Position numbers and translations under genes: made by a program. Shown one piece after another: positions 56,473 to 64,000 of a stretch of DNA of 64,000 bases (its first letter is position 1; each line of letters opens with the position of its first letter). This DNA comes from Exobasidium rhododendri (Eukaryota > Basidiomycota > Exobasidiomycetes > Exobasidiales > Exobasidiaceae), in assembly GCA_026210745.1 (NCBI GenBank), contig CP110630.1:3782001-3846000 (forward strand). The letters run 5' to 3'. The notes under the pieces were generated by a model. That model was not told the origin of the DNA and did no database searches. It was given only the letters and a program-made list of their open reading frames with translations.

Positions 56473-57645
56473 TCAGAAGAGCCTTCTCCTTTTTCCATTT
56501 CCTCCTACTCCTGCACTGGTCGATGGTGCACCGGGTGGGTATCGACCGGGTATCTCTCTTTCCTCTTTATAGAGTCGATGAGCCTCGAGGAGATGTTCCG
56601 GTTGTAGAGGCCCAGAATCTCCCTTTTCTATTTGAATCTTTCTCGCTCTTTCAGTTATCTCTCCTATAAACACCTTTCCCATCGCTGCGGTGATTGATAC
56701 GACCTGTGATGTTGGATTTTGACTAGTCAAGTGGCTTATGAGCTGCGAGATGTGGTTGGAAAGTGCAATCAGGAATAAATTTACACACGGTATGGAGCTG
56801 GTACACGTCTTGCTTACCCTTCTAATTGTGTTTTTGTGCAGGAATGATTGTCGATAGATGGCATATCGATCTTGTTGTACGTCGTCCATTGCCTTCATCA
56901 ACGGGCCCATGGCTGTTGATCTTGCTTTTTGGATGGTCTCTTGACGACGCCATTCGTCCTCTTCTAATCCTTGATCATCTTCTTCTTCGTCGTCATCTTC
57001 TGCTTCCTCTTCTAGCTCCTCCTCCTCCTCCTCCACATTCTCTTCACCTCTTTCCTCCTCCTGTTCTCTTCGCCCAGCAAAGCCTCCCTCATCTTCAAGA
57101 TCATTATTTGCACCTAGCTGACTCGGTATGACTGATGTACTTGCTCTTGTGCTCGTCGCTCGACTACCTCCCCTGCTTTCTGCTCTCGTACTTCCTCTCT
57201 TCCTTCCTCTACCTCTTCCGCTTGACTTTTTCCTCTTTGTTGGTGTATTGTTGTCATCTGTCACTCCTTGCATAGGTGCAGTCGCGATTGACTGACAATC
57301 TGCGTCTGCTCCATCTTCGCGAGGCAGCCTCGTCTCTCCACCTACTACTATATCATTTCCACTCGTGAGGGTTGTCGATGCTGCTCTTGCTTCACCTTTT
57401 GTTTTCGTCTTTCTCTTCTTAGTGGGATTGGTAGTAGTAGTAGCCGACCCTCCCTCTGCCTTCACCTTTGACTTGGCCGTCGTCTTTGGCTTTGGATTGG
57501 GGTTACCCTTTCCCTTTCCTTTACCTCCCTTTTCCTTTGCGGATGGTACAGAAGATGGAGCAGATTGTTCTGCCCAGTTGTCCTCCCCTGCGACGAAAGC
57601 TGGCTGCATGAAAGGATGCGGATCAGTGTCCGGAAGCCACGACAT
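56473..57645 (-). CDS. TAF11: TFIID subunit TAF11 (histone-fold)
   Basis: General transcription factor subunit pairing with TAF13. Exons 57645-56818 and 56742-56473, 365 aa, from the ATG at 57645. The N-terminal two thirds are disordered: Lys/Gly-rich, then Arg/Ser-rich, then a strongly acidic run of Glu/Asp before the fold. The TAFII28 histone fold is at the C-terminus: DDVQQDRYAIYRQSFLHKN, TIRRLISHLTSQNP across the intron, and VVSITAAMGKVFIGEITERARKIQ with PLQPEHLLEAHRLY. The 75-nt intron (56743-56817) has GT-AG ends, is a multiple of three and has no in-frame stop, so its retention would add 25 residues inside the fold. The spliced form matches the family better. Confidence 0.88.
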   Translation of the reverse strand: MSWLPDTDPHPFMQPAFVAGEDNWAEQSAPSSVPSAKEKGGKGKGKGNPNPKPKTTAKSKVKAEGGSATTTTNPTKKRKTKTKGEARAASTTLTSGNDIVVGGETRLPREDGADADCQSIATAPMQGVTDDNNTPTKRKKSSGRGRGRKRGSTRAESRGGSRATSTRASTSVIPSQLGANNDLEDEGGFAGRREQEEERGEENVEEEEEELEEEAEDDDEEEDDQGLEEDEWRRQETIQKARSTAMGPLMKAMDDVQQDRYAIYRQSFLHKNTIRRVSKTCTSSIPCVNLFLIALSNHISQLISHLTSQNPTSQVVSITAAMGKVFIGEITERARKIQIEKGDSGPLQPEHLLEAHRLYKEEREIPGRYPPGAPSTSAGVGGNGKRRRLF

Positions 57646-58068
57646 GCTTGGTCGATCTGACACCTTTGGGCAGCGTGTGTGAGCTAGTTCCCGTCCAGGT
57701 ACGTGCGCGAAGGGTAAGGACAAGCTTTCTCAGCGTGCCGAACACTTGCTGGACTGGACGGTGTGTGAGAGCTCGGCGCGTCTCGCATCATTAAGAAATC
57801 ACTTCACTGCAATTGCTGTACCGTACGGCAGGCGTCTTCGAAAGTTAAGACTCAAAAAGCGACCGTTCGAAGATAAATGACGCGCAGATAGGCAGGAGGA
57901 CTATCTCCGCTTTAGCGCTAGGCATTATTTATTTGTAGGAGCGGACGGCGAATTTCCGTCCATATTGTCTCATTACCGTTCTGCTGACTACTTAACCGTT
58001 GACCATCAACCCTCTACCGCACACCTTCACCATAGCTACTTATACGTGTATCGTGTGAAAGCAGAGCC
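57646..58068. other. Divergent promoter between TAF11 and the MFS transporter
   Basis: 423 bp; no gene seen. The minus-strand frame of TAF11 stays open to 57723 without an ATG. Confidence 0.45.
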
Positions 58069-60349
58069 ATGGTGCTGCAGTCCTATCTTCAGTACAAGTC
58101 ATTCTCCAGTAGCGAGCATGTGCAACGGTATGCAACCAACCACCCCTCTTTGTCTAGACTAGATGATAAAGTCAAGGGGCCGGTACACAACTCTCCGCCC
58201 AGCAGCGAGGAGAGCAGGCAGACAAGAACAGCAACAGGACACACTATCAAACCCGATTTACACTCACACTCACATGCGTCATCGGATCTGGATCATGAAG
58301 AAAATTCCTCCGGGCACGGAAGAGACTTACCTGGGAACACTGTAGGCGAGCAAGTGGAGGAAGGGGAGCGAGAGAAAGCAGATTCGACTCCCAAAGTAGA
58401 ACATGACGACGATCCTTTTCTTGTCGGCTGGGACACAGACGAAGACGCTAATCCAATGAATTGGTCGTGGGTGAAAAAGTGGTCTTTAGTTGCCATGGTA
58501 TCGTCGATTGCGCTTTTGGTAGGAGCAGCCGCCTCGATAGATTCAGCCGCCTCTTCCGAAGCTGCTCAGGTGTTCGGTGTGTCACTGGAAGTGATGGAGC
58601 TTCAGACTGGTCTATTTCTGGTTGGGTTCGGTCTAGCAGCCCCTTTCCTTGGATGTGAGTCAGAGAAACTATCTCACGTCTGATCGTTCACTACTACGAC
58701 GTAATTTACTCATCGACGTTTTATCTTACATACTATAGCCCTGTCCGAGATCGGAGGACGTAATCCAGTCTATGCTGCTACATTGCTGCTATTTATTCTC
58801 TTTGAAATTGGAAGTGCTTTGGCTCCCAACATTCAGACAAGAGTAATACTTCGCTTCTTTGCAGGTATCTTTGGAAGTACTCCTCTCAGCAATGCAGGTG
58901 GCAGTATTGCCGACGTAGTGAATGCAAGACAGAGGACGTTTGTCTTCCCTATCTTCGCTAATGCGGGGTTTCTGGGGCCATGTCTGGGGCCTGTGATGGG
59001 CGGTTATATAGGAGTATACTTGGGCAATGAGTGGTGTGACTGGATCCTTGCAATTTGGGGAGGTGCAACTCTTGTTGTCCTCGTTTGCTTTATGCCGGAA
59101 ACGTATGCACCTGTTCTACTGAAAATGAAAGCCGCTCATGTTAGGAAGGCGACAGGCGATGACCGTTACAAGAGCGCATTAGAGATACAAAGAGAAAAGG
59201 TACCATTCAAGACTCATTTTAAACATGTTCTCGCCCTGCCGTTCTTATATCTAGTCTGTGAGTCTGCCCTTGAACAAACGCAAGACAGAAACGTATGGCG
59301 GATATCCGCCAGCTGAACGAAGTCTCACTCACTCCTGCAGACGAGCCCATTGTTCTACTGGTATCATTGTACATGACAGTCATTGTGAGTAGGAAAAGTT
59401 AGACAAGATCAGCTGAACATTATTCCTGACGACTCTTTTTTCTTCTATCAGTACATGTGAGGCGCATCAAAGAAAAACGGCAAAAGAGTACGGAGCAATG
59501 ACTGACGATTGAATTGGTCACCACAGTATTCTGTTTGGCGACCTCGAAGCGTATCCGCTCATCTTTGCACCCTTCGGATTAAGCACAGGAGAACAGGGCC
59601 TGGCTTTCCTTTCTATTGCAATCGGCCTATTCGTTGCCACTACGTTCGTCCCTTTGATATACTCTCGGTACATACGGGTCACCGATATGGTGCAAGAGAA
59701 GGCAAAAAATGACGGCGACAAAAATTGGGAAAAGGCAGCGCCGCCTCCTGAGGAACGGTAAGTCACACGACGTAGGTCAATGACGACGGCGCGGACTGAA
59801 GTTCGATCTTACTTTTCAGTCTCGTCCTGGCAATGTTCGGAACCTTCTTGGTGCCAATTGCGCTCATGTACCAAGCTTGGACTAGCTTTTCTTATCTCCC
59901 GGTCTGGCCTTGCCTTTCCGCCGGCATCTTGTTTGGCTGGGGAATCCTCTGCTGTTTCATCAGCTCGTATCAGTATATCATAGACGTGTACCAAGTGAGT
60001 TCAGGTTAATAATCGTGCGAGGAAAGCGCTTTTACTAATGATTCCTTCGCTATGCTTCTAGGCTGGATCTGCCACGGCGCTTGGCTCGGTGACTTTCATA
60101 AGATACATCGTTGCTGGAGGAGCCGTCATGTTTACTTGTGAGTAACTCACCCAACGATTCTGCTCGCCAGCAGTCACATGCTCACCTTACCCTTCGAACA
60201 CAGCTCCAATGTACAAGAAACTCGGCAATCAGTGGGCCTTGACGCTACTATCATTGCTTTCTCTGGTCTTCTGCGCAGTACCGTGGATATTCTACATCTA
60301 CGGTGCTAGGATCAGGAGGTGGAGTCGCTATGCTCCCAATGACAAGTAG
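58069..60349 (+). CDS. MFS transporter, DHA1 type (polyamine/drug:H+ antiporter-like)
   Basis: Twelve-helix plasma-membrane transporter in eight exons: 58069-58654, 58739-59257, 59341-59384, 59452-59456 (5 nt), 59527-59757, 59820-59994, 60062-60137 and 60204-60349; all in phase, 593 aa. A ~140-residue hydrophilic N-terminus ends in the family lead-in DANPMNWSWVKKWS. Then VMELQTGLFLVGFGLAAPFLGSLSEIGGRNPVY (two parts; MFS motif A-like loop), RFFAGIFGSTPLSNAGGSIAD, FANAGFLGPCLGPVMGGYIG, FMPETYAPVLL and the joint MTVIYIILFGDLEAYPLIF, which only reads through if the 5-nt exon is used. The layout matches fungal Tpo/Flu1-like exporters. Substrate is not predictable. Confidence 0.9.
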
Positions 60350-60858
60350 AATTTCAAACCTTTGCTCTCAACAACAATATTGCACAACATATCTGTCTAG
60401 CACCTCATGTATACATAGTACCTCTTTGCCTTCCTCGAATTTGTTCCTCTAATTTGCAAGTGAATCTTTATTATATACATATTCATCAGCCCTTTCCATG
60501 CGGTGGTCGAGTCGAGACGCCACACCTCTTTTCCGAATAAGCCGACGCCTATTAGGTGCCGCACACCACTCCAACGCCTATCCTCGAGAACAACACACGT
60601 ATTCTCCGGTCAGTCTCTGCTCACTGTCTTAAATCATCGAAATGCTCCGATGGCATCTGATCTTCCTGCTCGTAATCCAGGGACGCAACGCAAGGAGCAT
60701 GGGCGCACGTTCGCCTTCTCCACCCTCCACTTCACTAGCGTCCTCGACCTTCCTGGGCAGATTCTAGCTTGTAAGGAAATTTAGGCTCAGGGACTGGGAA
60801 AATAAGCCTTCCCTTCCCCCCTAGATGTCGTGCACTCGCACTCCCTTTCTCTTAGAGC
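60350..60858. other. Intergenic region
   Basis: 509 bp between two genes on the plus strand; AT-rich after the MFS stop, C/T-rich before 60859. A 93-codon frame at 60503 has no support. Confidence 0.45.
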
Positions 60859-63283
60859 ATGAAGGGAGCGAGTACTCTTTCAAGCCCCGGAAAGTCAGCA
60901 GAAGCACTACCCTCCCTCTCACAAGAAGCTTCTTTACCCTCACCGTTGCGCAGATTCGACATGAAATTGCTCACTATCCTCTTGGCAGCTAGTGTCGGTC
61001 TGACGTGGGTTGTCTTGGCTGCTGCGTCTGCGTCTGCGTCTGCGTCCAAGGTCGATCATGCCACTTCAGTCATTTCCGCATACACCGCACCATCTGCATT
61101 TCCCACGTCTGCGTTTTCCAGCTACTATGACTACCCTACAGGAATGAAAGGAGAACCTAGGCCGGTGATCACAGAATACAACTCTGGGCGACCTTTTGCA
61201 TCGAGTGTCGATCAGCCTTACCCCTTGCCCACCGGACCTCCTTCGTCCGATGCAGTCTATCCTGATCCTACCGTCGAGATCACCCCAGTCAATATCACCT
61301 CACAGATCAAGTCCGAGATTGTCAATCTTATCAACAACGACACCATCTCAAGCTGTCAAAAATGCATTCGATCTCTTCAAGCTGGTCAAAGGCTTGCTCA
61401 TGCTGAACCCAAAAGCGTGCCCAATGTTCTGATCGATTTGTGTACAGACTATAATTTCACATCAACTAGCTCTGGCCTTAGTCAAGCGGAAGTGTGTAAG
61501 AGGACGTACAGTGGATCTGTTCGAGGATCTCAATACGCTCAGATCCTCAGCTATGCTAATTTAAAAGGTCAATCGCCTAGTGATGGAATGTACATCTGCA
61601 ATCTCGTCGTAGGTACGCAGAGCAATTGCACTTTGCCCGCTCCTGTCGATCTGAATGCTGATGGCTATCTAGAGAAGTGGTTCGGGGGAAAGGAAAGGCG
61701 AGAGGAGAGGCAAAGAATGGAGACGTCAGGCAGGAGTAAGAAGACTGGACCACCGCTTCTGGATGCTCGAGGCAAGAAGAGGATGATGAAGGTTCTGCAT
61801 GTGAGTTTCCTTGATCAAGAGTGCTACTGCGATTCACTAAACGCTTTCAAGACTTCAGTTCTCTGATGTTCACGTCGACCCTAGATTCTTTGTAAATGGA
61901 GAAGCTCACTGTACGTCTGGGCAATGCTGTCGTTCAGACTCGTTCAACAGCACTCGCGCTTCTGGCCCTCCTATGCCTCCAGGCTCCATTCTTCTGTCTG
62001 GCAACATCAGTCAGGCAGCAGCGTATTGGGGAAATTACAAGTGCGACTCTCCCTTTTCACTTCTTCTGTCAGCATTACAAAGTGTTACACATCTCAACGG
62101 AGGTCAGACAGTCGACATGAGTCTTTTCACCGGCGATAGTGTCGTCCACGACTCAAACTGGCATCTCAGCAACGATCTGGTCCGATACACTCAACAGGCT
62201 TTCTTTGACCTGGCTAAGAAATACTTGGGCTCCGGTCCTGTCTTTAGTGCCGTTGGAAATCATGACACGGCTCCTAGTGATAGTTCCTCGCCTCATTCTC
62301 TACCAGACGCCGGTCCTCGAAACGAATTTTCCTACGACTGGGCAAACTTACAGAGACTTTTTGAAGCAGAAGGTTGGTTCACCCATGACGAAGCAGAGCA
62401 GGTCAGTAGGCATTACGGAGGCTATTCTGTCAGTCCTCGAAAGGGACTCCGTATCATCACAATCAACACAGACTTCTGGTACTTGTCCAACGTGTACAAT
62501 TACATCAACAGCACTGATCCCGATCAATCAGGCACTCTTCGTTTCCTCACAGATGAATTGGAAGCAGCTCACAAGAATCGCGAACGGGTCTACATCGTGG
62601 GACACGTACTATCAGGGTGGGATGGCAGCAATGTTCTTGACAATCCTACCAATCTCTTCTATCAGATCGTGAATCATTACTCACCTCACACGATAGCGCA
62701 TATCTTCTTCGGCCACACCCACGAAGATTTCTTCAACGTCTTCTACTCCAGCAACGGGACAGAACGATCCACAAAGTATGCGAAAGCAGTATCTTTCATG
62801 GGACCTAGCATCACACCGGGGTCCAATGTGAATTCTGCGCTACGCTTCTATCACATAGACCCCGAGACGTACGAAGTACAGGACTATGATCAATACTACA
62901 CGCAAGTGAACGACTTTGCTGACTTGCCCGCAGCAGGTCACGGTCCCATCTGGCGTCATTTGTACAGTGCCAGAGAAGAATACAGCAACTTTTCATCGGC
63001 CTATCCCAATAGGACCTTGGACAACAATATAAGACTAGATTTAGGGAGCATATGGCCATCCACTTTCCCTCTGAATGCCACCTTTTGGTCCGCTCTGACG
63101 GACGAGATGCTTGCCAGACCCGATCTGGTCAAGACGTTCAGCATCAATCAAGCTCGAAACAGTACCACGGCCAACTACTGCACATCTGGCGGCTGTCTGC
63201 AGGCAGTGCCCTGCTATGCTCGAAGTGGCAGCGGGATCCTTGGGAAGGAGTGTCCGCAAGGATTCGGAAGCGTACAAAGTTAG
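60859..63283 (+). CDS. Acid sphingomyelinase-like phosphodiesterase, secreted
   Basis: Metallophosphoesterase with a saposin-like N-terminal part. Exons 60859-61800 and 61859-63283, 788 aa from the first ATG; the ATG at 60961 (MKLLTILLAASVGLTWVVLA) gives a canonical signal peptide and may be the true start. A saposin-B-type region lies near residues 160-230 (SCQKCIRSLQAG, VLIDLCTDYN, EVCKRTYSG). Metal-site motifs: FSDVHVDPRF (Asp317, His319) directly after the intron, GDSVVHD near 407, VGNHD, GHVLSGWD and FGHTHED. That order is the acid sphingomyelinase/calcineurin-like phosphodiesterase set with both metal sites complete. Many NxS/T sites fit secretion. The likely substrate is a sphingolipid phosphoester; vacuolar Ppn1-type polyphosphatase is less likely given the saposin part. 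Confidence 0.88.
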
Positions 63284-63669
63284 AGAGTGGGCAAGTGGTA
63301 CAGCTTTCATAACTCGTTCGAGATCGTACCTTCTTCGTACATGTATCACGAAAATTATAAATCGGCTATTTCTCGCTTTCTTCCTTCTCTTTCCTGCCTT
63401 GAGTAGACTGCGAACGCCACGATTCTCGTCATGCGGACACTTGCTTTGCTGGAGAATGTCGTCATGAGAGGGAGTCGTTGGTGGGAGGAAGAGCTGGGCT
63501 TCAGCTAGACACGTGGTGTTCTTTCAGTGTGGTGTTGGAGAGCTGCCTCTGAACGCGAAGATTCACTTAGTCCCTAGTGAGCTTTTATTTTGACGTCGTA
63601 CATCTTACCTTGTGCGTGGGATCCCATTCCTTCTAAAGCCAGCACCTTTGCCCTCTCCGTCTGGTGACT
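63284..63669. other. Intergenic region
   Basis: 386 bp between the phosphodiesterase stop and the next start. No gene; AT-rich near 63350-63370. Confidence 0.45.
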
Positions 63670-64000
63670 ATGGTTACGTTTGGCTCTGACGCAGCGCCAG
63701 ACGAATTGCACTGGCTTGAATCCCTTCCTCATCATGCTATCTTTACGCCTCAAGCTGGTGGACAAGGTCGACAATGTATGGCAGTGAGGAACTCGGACCT
63801 TTTAGTTGCCAATGGCAAGACGCTGCGGACGATGAGCCTGCTGGAGGCAAAGCACAACAGGCATGTTCTATCTTCTTCCACTTCATCGTCATCAGCAAAT
63901 CCCTATAAAGAGCTCGTTTCCGACGCTCTCGACTTTGAGATTGCTGAGATCATCTTAAATCCGTCCGGAAGACTCCTTGCGGTGGTTGGGAGTCACAAGG
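63670..64000 (+). CDS. Nup82/Nup88-like nucleoporin, N-terminal part (cut by window end)
   Basis: An open frame of 110 codons runs from the ATG at 63670 to the end of the window without a stop. It begins MVTFGSDAAPDELHWLESLP, continues with RQCMAVRNSDLLVANGKTLRT, a Ser-rich loop, then LVSDALDFEIAEIILNPSGR and LLAVVGSHK. The pattern of a first propeller strand followed by xNPSGRLLAVVGxH resembles the N-terminal beta-propeller of the Nup82/Nup88 family of cytoplasmic-face nucleoporins. Since only the first blades are visible, another WD-like propeller protein is possible. Codon use is like the neighbouring genes. Confidence 0.6.
   Translation, partial: MVTFGSDAAPDELHWLESLPHHAIFTPQAGGQGRQCMAVRNSDLLVANGKTLRTMSLLEAKHNRHVLSSSTSSSSANPYKELVSDALDFEIAEIILNPSGRLLAVVGSHK

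Overview
The window is nuclear DNA of a fungus, most likely a basidiomycete. Genes lie about 2.4 kb apart on both strands. Almost all introns are short (about 45-190 nt) with GTGAGT-like donors. The gene set is ascomycete/basidiomycete core metabolism, including a kind of GPI-anchored secreted glycoprotein known from basidiomycetes. I see no bacterial, viral or organellar genes, no tRNA or rRNA, and no intact transposon. The exact lineage cannot be read from this sequence; most gene models below were spliced by hand by matching codon phase and family motifs.

Layout: 0.2-3.3 kb, an N2227-type methyltransferase and a small glutaredoxin-like protein; 3.3-4.4 kb, unresolved sequence with coding-like fragments; 4.4-7.2 kb, an Rgt1-like Zn2Cys6 regulator; 7.3-9.6 kb, an AIM3/BBC1-type protein with an entire Dph4-like J + CSL zinc-finger module inside its C-terminal domain (the most unusual gene here); 9.6-11.3 kb, an AT-rich non-coding block with a 31-bp inverted repeat near each end; 11.3-15 kb, glycyl-tRNA synthetase and a Dpb4/POLE3 histone-fold protein; 15.7-21.9 kb, a giant kinesin-4; 22.1-24.7 kb, a GH47 alpha-mannosidase; 25-29 kb, GABA transaminase and UDP-glucose dehydrogenase, convergent.

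30-41.9 kb carries a TPT-family sugar-phosphate/nucleotide-sugar transporter, a TDA3-like FAD oxidoreductase, an intracellular GH5 hydrolase, a mitochondrial FAD glycerol-3-phosphate dehydrogenase with a C-terminal EF-hand, a secreted histidine phosphatase and an unrecognised two-exon gene. 42-45 kb has seryl-tRNA synthetase and mitochondrial ribosomal protein uS12m sharing a 198-bp divergent promoter. 45-64 kb has a Spo71-like PH protein, a GPI-anchored glycoprotein, the Ste24 CAAX protease, TFIID subunit TAF11, a DHA1-type MFS transporter, an acid-sphingomyelinase-like phosphodiesterase and the start of a Nup82/88-like nucleoporin that runs off the window.

The genes are independent housekeeping and accessory units, not a cluster. 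Loose links are translation (two cytosolic synthetases and a mitoribosomal protein) and secretory-pathway/cell-surface work (GH47, UGDH, the TPT transporter, the GPI protein, Ste24). Several genes use very small exons (5, 11, 12, 15 and 16 nt), which simple ORF calling misses.
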